Shown in pieces: positions 36,458 through 47,449 of a stretch of DNA of 64,000 nt. Each line of letters opens with the position of its first letter. The first letter of the stretch is position 1. The notes beneath the pieces were generated by a model, which saw nothing but the letters and a program-made list of their open reading frames with translations, had not been told where the DNA came from and searched no databases. Position numbers and translations under genes: made by a program. The DNA lies in assembly GCA_029948255.1 (NCBI GenBank), contig JALIZF010001512.1, positions 248,001 to 312,000 on the forward strand, written 5' to 3'. The DNA comes from Telmatactis stephensoni. Taxonomy: Eukaryota; Cnidaria; Anthozoa; Actiniaria; Isophelliidae.

Positions 36458-36793
36458 GAATATTTATATGGAAGATTTCAGCTTAAGGTAAGAATTTGTG
36501 GTCAAGGAAATCATTTCCCTTTTTATCTTGAAATACCAAAATAAAAACAGCCTTATTATTCACTGACAGGAATAGTACAGAACCTATTCTCTTAATGATT
36601 ATCTATACTGCAATGATATCTGCTTGTCTAGAACTAAGAATGCTGTAACAGTATTTTGTATGTTTAAATCAATATATATTTAATTAAGACAGCCCAGCAG
36701 GTAAAAATTACAATATCAGTTGTAGAAATATCTCAACAATTCTTCATTTTAACAACTGCCCTTTGAATATACTTTGTTTATATAGTCAATTGT

Positions 36794-37033
36794 TTAACCA
36801 CCACAAATGAAGCATGGTAATCTAGAATACTGTAAATCCCCCCAGGCACTGCATGGATTAAAATTAAATGGTACATATCCCACTTGAATTTCTTTGGGGC
36901 ACTTGGTAAGTTGGTATTCATGAGGTAAATGCGGGGTAGAGAGCGAAACAAGCTGAAAGCTATGGTAATTCTCCCTGTATTGCTCAGTTAAATTCCCCAC
37001 ACATGTCGCACGGGTGGGGGATGTTGGAGACAA
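36794..37033 (-). CDS. Unrecognised open frame inside composite element
   Basis: A 79-codon minus-strand frame rich in Cys, Pro and aromatic residues (contains KCPKEIQVGYVPFNFNP and ends LPCFICGG). The composition looks more protein-like than its surroundings, but I know no family and see no clear splice partners. Confidence 0.2.
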   Translation of the reverse strand: MSPTSPTRATCVGNLTEQYRENYHSFQLVSLSTPHLPHEYQLTKCPKEIQVGYVPFNFNPCSAWGDLQYSRLPCFICGG

Positions 37034-37039
37034 CTGTCT

Positions 37040-38940
37040 AGTGGATTATATCAAATTAGGAGGAAAATTAGATTAATTCAGAGTTCCCCCTACCTCTACT
37101 CTCAAAATTTTTATGTTGTGTATCTTATGTTACTAGGAGATTTTAATGAGAATATTTACAATTCATCATTATAATTTAAGAAATTGTCTTTGATAATAGA
37201 TAGGAGCTTTCTACACAACACTGGTTTTGAAATATTTAATCAAATAAACTATATAGGATCAATTTTTAACTTATCATTTCTGAATGGGACACACCCATTT
37301 AAGGTAATTGGCCTATACAAAACACAGCATTGGTATTACTGTCTCAATTTCATCTCTTCTTGGCTATAACATAAAATGGTAACTTCCCTAACAGTGAATT
37401 TTGTTTCCTTAATTCTTAAAAATCTGGTAACACAAAACTAATTTCTAGGCAGAGTACCATTTGAAGTTGAAACAGTTGTTCAATTCACAGGAAATTTCAA
37501 AAGAATACAAACAAGAAATTAAAGTGACTGTGTAATTTTGATGTAACGTCCGTAACACTGCTTTCTTGATTGAGATAATTTTCTGTCTAATTATTTGAAG
37601 AATATGCTTTATGCAAACCAGAATAAAGTATTTCAGTGATTTGATATTCCTTTTGACTAAATAACTATAGTTGTTTTTGTTGTTCAATTAGCTTAATATT
37701 CATTGATGTATCCTTCATTTTATTAACAGGTCTTCAATCCATGGCACTTTTAGAGGGATGCATAGCTTCACCAATAAAATTTAATGATCATGCATAATTT
37801 CTTACTAGGTCATGTGTTGTGATAGCAATGACTGTCATCATGTTTGGGAGCATCAACAATTATGTATCACCTCAACAATATTGGATACCCCTTGACTACA
37901 TTATTAATTTAGAAGTTGAGGAGATTTTGGAGCACATTTAAAGTCTGGCCTTGAGCTTTTTGTAGGTCTTTGAACTAACAAGGTATATTAATGTAATCAC
38001 AATGATATATTTTCAACTGAAAAAAAAAACCCTCAAAAGGTAGGGTACCTAATAAGGCTATGAGAATTTGTATAGTGTTCTTGTCAATTCAATAACTTTT
38101 TATAATAATTGATGTCTCATCCAAGAGTTGAGCATAAACTGCAATTGAATGCTATAGTTTGTGTTTTATTATAGTTAGCCATGATGTTTGTGTTTGTGGG
38201 GGTAACGAGAGGTTGTATTAATAAAAGTGCAGTTTTGTACTTATTGACTCTATAATTAAGTGAAAGGGACTGACATGAAAATGTTTAGCACAATGTTATG
38301 CTGTTCAGACCAAGTGTAGTGAGGCTGTACAAATAAACAGGATTTGAATATTTTCAGTGTGAGCTAACTTGACTGAGCATTTTCTCATGACCTTTCTTGT
38401 TATAAAAGAAGTTATAAAAGTTTGTAATTAAAAAATAGAAAAATGTGTGGGAAGGAGCAGGCCGGCCATATGGGTTTCTTTTTTGCACTAATGCGTATGG
38501 TTGCAATCATGCACATAAGTTTTATTGTAAGTTGTGAAATATGGATTAAGATTATTCAAAATTGAGCTTTTTTATTCTTTTCATACTAACGTCTTATTAA
38601 AAAATCATTAATACGTGGTGAAAAATGAGTGCATTGTGTGTTTTTGTCATATGCTCATAATTTAAGAAATATAAAGCCTGATCTAAACACGCGTGATTTT
38701 GATGCCTCAGCCCTGGCCTCTGATCCCTGATCCTGGCCATAATTTGGAGCTTGATCCCTGATCCCATATACCATGTTACGAGCCTGATATATGCCTGAAT
38801 AAATTGGATAGGCTAATAGTTATTATTTTTTTGTGATTATTTGAGTTAATTTCCCTTGATAAAAGATATATTTTGTTGGTTGAAAACTGTCATTCTTATC
38901 AGAATGATAATAGATACCACTAGATGTGTGATTTTGGTTT
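37040..38940. other. No gene seen; interior of composite element
   Basis: AT-rich sequence with short frames. CTGATCCCTGATCC-type repeats lie near 38,715-38,765, a motif also present at 63,385-63,430. Confidence 0.5.
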
Positions 38941-39215
38941 TATTTTCAAGTATTTGGAAACGCATCCTCGGGGACCCAGGGCGAAGGGGGATGGGGAGGA
39001 CCGGAGGGGGAGGGGGATGGGGAAGGAAAGGAAAAGGGGAAAAGGACGCCCTGGGCATTTGACTACCCCAAACCATTTCCAACGGCAAAACTTAATCCTA
39101 TTAGGGATATCCCACGTAAACAAGGTCATATAACAAAAATATCTGGCACATCTCAATTAACGCTTGGATGCTATGACAGTTTAACATGTTTGTGTGTCAA
39201 GTCTGCACACCGAGA

Positions 39216-39425
39216 TCAGGCAAAATTTGGTATTAAAGTCAAACTTTTCCCGAATCCTGTGGGTATCTTTGCAAACACATCTTGTTTCTGAATAATTTTC
39301 GATACAACCAGCTTCTGTTTCTGTTTAAGGTTTTCACGTGTCCGCTCGCTTTGTTTAAGAGGTGTTGCAATGCGTGGGGTCAACTTGTTTACTTGTAATT
39401 TTAGACGAATCGAGCTAAACCGCAC
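39216..39425 (-). pseudogene. RecQ-like helicase fragment
   Basis: The minus-strand frame contains LKQKQKLVVSKIIQKQDVF followed by AKIPTGFGKSL. This matches the start of RecQ-type SF2 helicases: a glutamine preceding the helix, an [KD]DVF strand, then the Walker A loop PTGxGKS. Only motif 0/I is present; the frame ends soon after at NFA and no Walker B (DExH) follows. It has no ATG and starts at the end of the right arm of the inverted repeat, so it is a fragment. RecQ-like genes are amplified in cnidarian genomes, as I recall. Confidence 0.6.
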
Positions 39426-39435
39426 AAATGCTTCT

Positions 39436-39474
39436 GATTGGCCTCATTATAATTAAATTATAATGAGGCCAATC
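39436..39474. repeat. Perfect 39-bp palindrome
   Basis: GATTGGCCTCATTATAAT, a 3-nt centre TAA, then the exact complement. It lies at the edge of the right arm of the inverted repeat. Each half carries a CCAAT-type motif. Confidence 0.9.
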
Positions 39475-39626
39475 AGAGAGAGGATTAAGTTTTGCCGTTG
39501 GAAATGGTTTGGGGTAGTCAAATGCCCAGGGCATCCTTTTCCCCTTTTCCTTTCCTTCCCCCTCCCCCTCCCCCTCCGGTCCTCCCCCTCCCCCTTCGCC
39601 CTGGGTCCCCGAGGATGTTGGAAACG

Positions 39627-41275
39627 GAGTTTTGAAGGACAATTATTTAAAATGATTTGGTTTCTTGTTTTACAACCAACAAAACTGGGCACGATACTGC
39701 AGGTATCGTAATGCTTTGCCGAAACGGCGTATAACACATTAGGAGTTTTGAAGGACAATTAAGTGATTTGGTTTCGTGTTTTACAGCCAATAAAAGGCGA
39801 TACTTGTAATGTATCGTAGCTCTTTGGAAACGGCGTATAACATATTAGAGCTATTTTGGTTCCATTGTTTGGCGACTAGAATTTTACGATTCCGATGGCG
39901 ATCAGTTTTGATTTTGCCAGGAGTTTTGATGGACAATTAAGCGAATTGATTTCGTATTTTACAGCCAACAAAAGGCGATACTTGTATCGTAGCTCTTTGG
40001 AAACGGCGTATAACATATTAGAGCTATTTTGGTTCCATTGTTTGACGACTAGAATTTTGCGATTCCGATGGCGATCAGTTTTGATTTTGCCAGGAGTTTT
40101 GATGGACAATTACGAATTGATTTCGTATTTTACAGCCAACAAAAGGCGATACCTGTATCGTAGTTCTTTGGAAACGGCGTATAACATATTAGAGCTATTT
40201 TGGTTCCATTGTTTGACGACTAGAATTTTGCGATTCCGATGGCGATCAGTTTTGATTTTACCAGGAGTTTTGATGGACAATTACGAATTGATTTCGTATT
40301 TTACAGCCAACAAAAGGCGATACTTGTATCGTAGTTCTTTGGAAACGGCGTATAACATATTAGAGTTATTTTGGTTCCATTGTTGGACGACTAGAATTTT
40401 GCGATTCCGATCGATGGTGAGTTTTGATTTTGCAAGGAGTTTTGACGGACAATTAAGCGAATTGATTTCGTATTTTACAGCCAACAAAAGGCGATACTTG
40501 TATCGTAGTTCTTTGGAAACGGCGTATAACATATTAGAGTTATTTTGGTTCCATTTGTTTGACGACTAGAATTTTACGATTCCGATGGCGATCAGTTTTG
40601 ATTTTGCCAGGAGTTTTGATGGACAATTACGAATTGATTTCGTATTTTACAGCCAACAAAAGGCGATACTTGTATCGTAGTTCTTTGGAAACGGCGTATA
40701 ACATATTAGAGTTATTTTGGTTCCATTGTTGGACGACTAGAATTTTGCTATTCCGATCGATGGCGAGTTTTGATTTTGCAAGGAGTTTTGACGGACAATT
40801 AAGCGAATTGATTTCGTATTTTACAGCCAACAAAAGGCGATACTTGTATCGTAGTTCTTTGGAAACGGCGTATAACATATTAGAGTTATTTTGGTTCCAT
40901 CATGGATGACTAGAATTTTGCGATTCCGATCGATGGCGAGTTTTGATTTTGCAAGGAGTTTTGACGGACAATTAAGCGAATTGATTTCGTATTTTACAGC
41001 CAACAAAAGGCGATACTTGTATCGTAGTTCTTTGGAAACGGCGTATAACATATTAGAGTTATTTTGGTTCCATCATGGATGACTAGAATTTTGCGATTCC
41101 GATCGATGGCGAGTTTTGATTTTGCAAGGAGTTTTGACGGACAATTAAGCGAATTGATTTCGTATTTTACAGCCAACAAAAGGCGATACTTGTATCGTAG
41201 TTCTTTGGAAACGGCGTATAACATATTAGAGCTATTTTGGTTCCATTGTTTGACGACTAGAATTTTGCGATTCCG
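39627..41275. repeat. Satellite array, about 10 units of about 172 bp
   Basis: Each unit contains GGAGTTTTGATGGACAATTA, GATTTCGTATTTTACAGCC, ACAAAAGGCGATACTTGTAT, GGAAACGGCGTATAACATAT and ACGACTAGAATTTTGCGATT. The first two units are shorter and more diverged; later ones are nearly identical. Some carry AATTAAGCG and others AATTACG, shifting the frame by 2 nt. Unit length and lack of stops give long frames on both strands (peptide ELISYFTANKRRYLYRSS repeats), which I take as by-products. Confidence 0.92.
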
Positions 41276-41797
41276 ATGGAATCTATTTGTCTCCAATGGA
41301 ATCCATTGGATTCCATTCGTCAATGCCTCATGCTTGGTTGAGAAATATGAATTGGGTTTCCTGTGGACAGTAGCACAGGACACCCACATTAATCTGTGTT
41401 GTATTATGTGGGTTTCCTGTGTAGATAGTCACGACTGGACTCCAATGGAAAAATCATTTTTCCATTGGAATCTATGCGACTGTATTGGACATGTGTGCAC
41501 ACCCCCTCCTGAACTGATAATCCTGGATCTGCCCCTGTCATCCAGTTGACATGGACTTCATGCTTTGTTGCAGAACATCTTGGAGTGGTTAATCAATTTC
41601 TTGGTGTCATAATTTCTTGTTGAGTGCACACGGCCTATTAAATCTCTTAAATAGCTTTCCTCGTTCTCAAAACCACTTGTTGGCAACTAAAAAAGTGCAA
41701 ATCAGTGGTAGGTCTAGGCAAAGCACATACTATTGGTCATAGAGGGAGCGAGTGGGCAGGGGGAGTGGCACAGTGATGGTGATAGAGGAGCTGGTAG

Positions 41798-41850
41798 TTA
41801 TGGACAGGTGGACAGGTGGACAGGTGGACAGGTGCAGGTGAACAGGTGGA
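41798..41850. repeat. 10-bp GGACAGGTGG minisatellite
   Basis: About five units of GGACAGGTGG with small changes. Simple tandem repeat. Confidence 0.85.
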
Positions 41851-42146
41851 CATGGGGTAGTTTTACAAGTAATCTGCGCAGCCCCTCCCTCCCATTGAGA
41901 ACCTGCTTACGGAGGCTAATTCCAGGAAGAAGTTTGGGATCTCAGGCAGTTGTCCGGTAACAGAAGGAATCGAGCGAGAAATTAGATTGGAGAGGTTGGG
42001 AATGGAATGGAATGGATGTTTCTGAGAATGGTGTGGAGACTGAATGGGAGGAGTAAAATGGATATGATAGAATGAGCTACCATCTGGGTCGGAGAGGTCA
42101 CTAATTAAGAATGAGAAAACTTTAATTAGGAGTTCGTGTCTGACAT

Positions 42147-42655
42147 CTTTAAATTGTCGAAATGTAGGAAAACGCGTTTTACTGAAATGGAAGACGTTAC
42201 TCGATTGGAGCGGTTATGGCCAAAGAAGGCAAGTAAAGTAAAATTCAAAAGAAAAGAGATCGATATTCGACCCATAGAGCAACGGTGCAGCTCAGTTGGT
42301 TAGTGCGCGGCTTTCTGAAGCAAGAGGTCCGAGTTCGATTCCCAGTCACCTCACACTTGTTTCGACTTCTTTCCATACCGTGTAGCTTTATTTAAGTAGC
42401 TTCAAATACCCTTAAAACTGAGCACTGATGGAGAAAGGGGTAAAGAGCACACCGTGGGCTTCCTGGGAAACCAGCTTAACTAGCTGAAGGAACTGATTAC
42501 CGACCCTAAATATTGCGCTTTATCTTTACCATTTAAATTGTCGAAATGTAGCGTTTTACTGAAATGGAAGACGTTACTCGATCGGAGGGATTATGGCCAA
42601 AGAAGGAGAGTAAAGAAAATTCAAAAGAAAACAGATCCATGCATATTCGACCTAT
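42147..42655. repeat. Direct duplication of about 125 bp flanking a SINE
   Basis: 42,147-42,273 and 42,531-42,655 share TTTAAATTGTCGAAATGTAG, TTTTACTGAAATGGAAGACG, TTATGGCCAAAGAAGG and AATATTCGACC-type ends. The intervening segment is a SINE. This is far longer than a normal target-site duplication. Confidence 0.8.
42274..42470 (+). mobile_element. tRNA-derived SINE, plus orientation
   Basis: Head: GTGCAGCTCAGTTGGTTAG (A box) and GGTCCGAGTTCGATTCCC (B box, close to the tRNA consensus). Body: ACTTCTTTCCATACCGTGT, then CTTCAAATACCCTTAAAACT and GAGCACTGATGGAGAAAGG. The body matches the minus-strand copy at 23,880-24,059. The internal pol III promoter is well preserved. Confidence 0.8.
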
Positions 42656-43281
42656 TAGAGGCTTTTTCTCTCTCTTTGCCTGCCGGCCTCTGCGCAAGCG
42701 CGTTCGCATTCTCACTCCTCCCAACCAAACCTTTTGAGTTATTATTACATTTTGAGTAGCCATTACCCTAAGTTCTGTTTTCGTAAAAGTTCCCAAAAAG
42801 AGTGAGGGGAATCCAAGTCTATCAGGGGAGTAGCCAGGAGTTTTGTGCGACTGTTTACCCGGCTGGATGAACAGTTTATACAGTATACACAAGCCCAAAA
42901 TATACCTTTTGCTTGAATTTAAACTTTAAAAAATAGTATGTCTTGATTAGCTGGGCAATTAGTTTAGCGGGGCAATTGCAAATATCATTAAGCATAAAAA
43001 AGCGCACGATATTCGATCGTGACATTTAAGAAATAAAGAGAAATTAAACGATATCCATATATTAATAATCATGAATATTAATCAATCTCAATATATTTAT
43101 GAACGATCCAAAATAATTAAAAAAGTTAAGGTAAAAACATCAGTATCCGTAGCAAGACAATAAGTAGTCAGGATATTCAGGTAAAAAAGAAAAAGTTATA
43201 GAAAAAGAGTAAAAAAAAAAGAAAAGGAAAAAGGATTCGCTTCGCCCCCGATACGACTCGAACCTGTTAGATATGCACCCC

Positions 43282-43301
43282 TCCCCCCCCCCCCCCCCCC
43301 C
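43282..43301. repeat. Poly-C tract
   Basis: Long C homopolymer run, next to a B-box-like fragment GGTTCGAGTC (minus strand, near 43,258). Confidence 0.85.
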
Positions 43302-43479
43302 GACACAAAGTAAAAATGATTATTTAACTGAAAATAAAAAAAGGAAAAATTAAATTTTGGGACGATTCTCCCGAGACATTCAAGGAAGCTGAGACATCGA
43401 ATCGACTTACGTTACGGATGAAGATTTCGGCCCCATCCGATCACGCTATCCCGCGTGCTACATAAAACAGTTGTCTTAG

Positions 43480-43555
43480 CCCGAAGGCCAGGGAGGGAGA
43501 CGATATCCGGACCCTAATCCATACCTTAGACCACTGCGCTACCTAGACACTTAAT
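43480..43555 (-). mobile_element. tRNA-like SINE fragment
   Basis: Minus strand reads TAGGTAGCGCAGTGGTCTAA, an A-box-like tRNA head, but no matching B box follows at tRNA spacing. Taken as a truncated SINE rather than a tRNA gene. Confidence 0.45.
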
Positions 43556-44075
43556 AATTTGAATGTCTAATTGGGGGTAGTCTATTCGGCGAAGTTTCAT
43601 TGTGATGCTAATATGATTGTCCCAAATCACTGGGGACATAAAGGAACCAATCAAAATCGAGTATTTTGAAGTATTTTGTTAAGATCAACAAAGTTGCGTT
43701 AACAGTATGCATTTTAGGTCCATCGAGCTCCTTTGTAACGGAGTGAAGAAGTTATGCTGTATTTTAGTATAGATCTTTATTTTCTAGTGCTGGATGAAGG
43801 TTTGCAGCTGGTAATCGCATTTGCTATTTAAGATTAGTCCTAAAGCAGATCTCCATGATTATCCAGACAAAGGGCGAAGATTTGAAATGTCAGCAAAGTT
43901 AAGTATCTCGTTTACAAATATCTCAACTCAACTAGCTAAAAGTTGTACATTTAGAGATTTAATAAACTTTATCACTTAGGGTTTCATCAGTTGTATTTAA
44001 TTTCAAGTCTAGTTGGGCAAGAGGACAAGAAAATGTCGTGAAACCTTAACCCTAATCTGCTGAGTCTCTGCTAGT

Positions 44076-46328
44076 ATGGAATCCCGTACTGATAAAGAAC
44101 CTGTGCCAGCGCCAAAGACACGAGCTTTTAAAGCATATGTCTGTAAGTTTTTCCTATTCAAAATCTTAATAATAGAAATATCATTTTGTAACAAAACCGC
44201 ACGTAAGAACTTGTTAAACGAGTTTTACGTACTTTTTTTTTGACGTACGATTTCAAGTGATTGCAGCGTGTAAGTAATCGCCTTCACCTGATCTTTTTAG
44301 GTTGTATCGTGAGCTTCATGTACGCGAAAGTCGTTTCTGTTTCTGTTTCTGTTTATTACTTGGAAAAGTTGTTCACATTACACCAAGGCGGTACTACTGA
44401 GTAAAATAAATTACACGATTTCTTGTTCAAGTTTTAAAAACTGCAAACGATGTATCTATAGAACTAACGTTCACACTAGAAAGATTATTCCATGCAGAAA
44501 TGGTATACGTGAAAAAAAAAGAATACTTGTAGCAATCAGTAGTAGGAGAATTATGATTACGCCTAGTTTTATTAGTAAAACTATACGATAAACATTTGAT
44601 CAATTAAAAAGGAACAGCGCTAAGCTTGTTAATGATTTTATACATTAAGCAAAGTCTTCGTTCTCGAAGTAACTGAAGGAGAGACGTAAAAATAGCCCAT
44701 ATGTGGCCGGGGTACACATTATGGTTTTTATAATAAACCTCTCTGGATTCCATTTTTCTGGGAGTCTGTACTCTAACAGACGCACATATGACGTCAAAAT
44801 GTGGTAAGAACAAAACGTGAATGTTTCTCGCACCACTTTTTTAAGTCTACTGTGCATCTATTAAAATCAAACCCACGGAAAAATGGAATGTATTGGTTTT
44901 AAATTTCAACCAATCGTCATAGCGCGCGTTAGATTCAAGACGTCATCTATACATGTGTATTGTATCACACACAGTTCTCGACCAATCAGAGCGCGCATAA
45001 TATACCAATTATTATATTCTTAAGATTTACTCCTGGATTAGCGCTTATCGCCCTTTGAACAAAACGGGCCCATGACGTTTTCACAGTCGAAAACTGCTCT
45101 AAATGTGAACGACTCCTTGAAGCAGTTGTCTGATCGTAAAAGGTTATCACGAGTGTTCACACGCATTTTTAGGCGCAAGGTCTCTTGTCGGTTGCGCAGG
45201 TCATATCTCTACTGTTGCATAGCAACGATGCTCACATTAATTTGACATAAAAGTTTAGCCATAAGTTCCACTCACCCCAAAGTCTACATGAGTTTCGTAC
45301 TGCCCCCCCCCCCCCCCCCCTTTCATCCCGTAGTTACCAACCCTGTGGAAATGTTTACAGCTTATTAGAGAATAATGAAAATGCTTTCATATGCAATTGT
45401 GAGGTCTTGAATTTTCAGGTGTTACCGTAAATGACCCAATAAGCTCTCAGGCTGGGGGCTTATTCTAAAAATTGACCTTGTGGACGAGAGGCTCATTTGA
45501 AGGGGGGGGGGGGGGCGGGGGCGGGGACGGGGGGAGCTTATGTGAGCAGGGAACTTATTTAAAATATGGAAATGAATAAAATATGAAAAGAAATGAATGA
45601 ATTACTTTTTATCCCTTCTTTGCACAAATATATTTATAGACGGAGTGGATTTAGCTTTCAGTACCTTCCATTGGGCCGTCTTCAATGTCACACTCACTAC
45701 CTCTACACAATATATTTTGCATACAACACTCAACTCACATGTTGATATTTGCCGAGGGAGGACAAACTGAAGAACCCGGAGAAAAAATCCTCGTGGCATG
45801 GTAGAGAACAGCACATCATGTCAAACAAACTCAAACTCACTTATGATGGATCCAGTTATGCATTCCAACATGCTGCAAAGGGCCTATTCCTCCTGACTGA
45901 ACATCAAAAACCTTAAGGTGGCTCGACTGGTTTTGTTTGAGGCGCAACTTTGCAAGCCAAAGTTCAGTTAAGCTCAGGGTAGTGAAATGGTTTAGCCGTA
46001 AATTGCAAGTGTATTATTGATTTATCTGGAATGGGAATGAGGCAAAACAGCTTACTGGATTTATGTGATATCCCGTATGTGCGACGATTCACTTTCGTGC
46101 GCAAAATCACTTGGCTACAAAGCTCACACATCGGCAGCGTGTGTACTGGAATGTGTGAATACTAGTAATGTATAGGAATTTCTTACCAACATGAGGTTTT
46201 TTAGACTTCATTTGGCAACTTTAGATATACAAAATTCTTCTGTAACGTTCCCCATTTAGTCCGGCAAGGCAATGATGATGAAGACATCCAAGCATCGAGA
46301 AAAGAATGGACAGAAGGGTCGGCAACAG
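44076..46328 (+). CDS. Two-exon start of an unrecognised gene
   Basis: Exon 1 44,076-44,142: ATG then ESRTDKEPVPAPKTRAFKAY, donor TCT|GTAAGT. Exon 2 46,260-46,328: acceptor CCCATTTAG, peptide FRQGNDDEDIQASRKEW then TEGSAT, donor CAG|GTTTGA. Phases join cleanly (22 codons +1, then 2 + 22 codons +1). Two possible last exons both start in phase: 46,783-46,844, giving a hydrophobic tail (VTIYSALIFFSLLSFLEII, stop), and 47,424-47,449, giving GEWLKPSN with stop. The product would be a charged N-terminus, with a membrane anchor in the first case. A LINE remnant lies in intron 1 in opposite orientation. I do not recognise the family; the exons are short, so confidence is moderate. Confidence 0.4.
44335..44860 (-). 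mobile_element. 3' end of a LINE with AAACAG tail, dead
   Basis: Minus-strand frames contain LCLMYKIINKLSAVPF and, farther on, ISAWNNLSSVNVSSIDTSF and AVFKT. These are typical of the region after the RT domain in LINEs. The element ends in repeated AAACAG units (about 44,336-44,357), a simple 3' tail. Frames are broken by stops and shifts; the RT core is missing. Confidence 0.7.
45031..45073. mobile_element. Solo end of the GGGCCC-GTTGTTC element family
   Basis: CCTGGATTAGCGCTTATCGC then CCTTTGAACAAAACGGGCCC matches the terminal repeat at 28,130 and 8,123 on one side only. No partner end found nearby. Confidence 0.55.
45302..45535. repeat. Poly-C and poly-G tracts
   Basis: A C run at about 45,302-45,320 and a G run with GGGGGCGGGGGCGGGGACGG at about 45,498-45,535. 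Simple sequence; the G run could form a quadruplex. Confidence 0.85.
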
Positions 46329-47449
46329 GTTTGACTATAGTTACTTATAGTAATACGATTGTGATGCATACAACTTTCGACCAATTTTAATCAGTGGCTA
46401 GTATTAAAGGACTTAAAAGTCTAAAAGGCAATTTAATTTGTTATGATCGATGATCAACGAAAATCAAATGCTTTATTGTCTGCCTTCAAATGGGTAAATT
46501 AACAGTTAACGTTCCACGGTAATTATAGTGGCATTCTTGTGTTTGTCTTAGCAACCGAGGATTTGTTTCATATATAATTTATTGATTGTTACCTAAAAGG
46601 CATAAATGCCAGCTAATCTTTTAGTAAGGGTAAAATACATACTTATTGAAAATGAGTTGAAACTTGCTTGAAGTTTATATTAGCAAGTTAATTACTAAAG
46701 TAATTAAAACACCAAAGGAAATAATGCCCTCATATTCAAGAGATAGAAAATATTAAATATTTTTGTTTTCAATTTGATTTAGATGTCACCATCTACTCAG
46801 CCCTAATTTTCTTTTCACTTTTAAGTTTCTTGGAAATAATTTAGTGAAAATGCAGAATAATTATAAGATTTACTGCAGAGTCAGATCTAGTTTTCACTAT
46901 AGCATCAGAATATAAATTGGAATCATGCGGAGCTATAACCAATGCCTTCTTTCTCTTACACTCTCTTACACTGTACTGTTATGACGCTTACATTTTGTGT
47001 GAACCAAAGAATCAGAATCGAAAATGGAACATTTGGCCAAGGCCATTTTGAAAACTTCCAAGTTAGAAACAAAGTAGCAAGCACCAAAGTGGCCTAGGCT
47101 TATGATTATCCTTACATTTTTTTAATATTGGATATTAGATCGTAAGGTTCTTGGGATAATGGTTGCGATTGGAATTCCATCTAGAGTATTTGGTAGTCCT
47201 CTTATTATTAAGCAAACCCCTTTAAATGGACACCCAGCCTTTATCAAGTGTCCACTAGCCTGGCCATCTCTATTCAGCAGACAGAGCTGCACTTCTACTG
47301 CTGGGTACTTGCATGTGACATCACGGCAGTCATCTTGGTTGAACTTGAACAAAAGATTTCTCATAAGCATTGCTTGTTCATTCATCCAACATGGCTACCG
47401 CTCCTTTGTGTTTTCATTCTCAGGGGAATGGTTGAAACCCAGCAATTAA

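Larger units (their letters stand above)
38950..39625. repeat. G-rich inverted repeat, arms about 145 bp
   Basis: Left arm about 38,955-39,105, right arm about 39,480-39,625, inverted relative to each other. Both contain CATCCTCGGGGACCCAGGGC, a purine block of GGGGATGGGGAGG / GGAGGGGGAGGGGGATGGGG type, and AACCATTTCCAACGGCAAAA. The purine block can form G-quadruplexes on opposite strands in the two arms. The spacer holds the RecQ-like fragment. Confidence 0.85.
34772..41545. mobile_element. Large composite element with inverted CAGTGGCGGATC-type ends
   Basis: Left boundary GTGGCGGATCTAGGCGAGGG then GGTGCA; right boundary CACACCCCCTCCTGA...ATCCTGGATCTGCCCCTG, the inverted counterpart. GGGTTTCCTGTG recurs at least eight times between 34,980 and 35,980 and again at 41,353 and 41,409, just inside the two boundaries. 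The interior holds a direct-repeat array, an intact small ORF, a RecQ-like fragment, a G-rich inverted repeat and a satellite of about 172 bp. No complete transposase is visible. The unity of the element is inferred from its ends and shared motifs. Confidence 0.5.

Noticed and set aside
38846..39758. Gly/Arg- and Pro/Phe-rich frames
   Set aside because: Encoded by the G-rich inverted repeat; only the RecQ-like fragment in the spacer has family resemblance.
39895..41549. Repeated-peptide frames up to 224 codons in both orientations
   Set aside because: By-product of the 172-bp satellite; unit-to-unit 2-nt changes shift the frame and peptides differ only through the shift.
47122..47449. Overlapping frames of 87 and 96 codons on opposite strands
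   Set aside because: No family resemblance and each explains the other as a shadow; only the short AG-preceded end near 47,424 is kept as a candidate.
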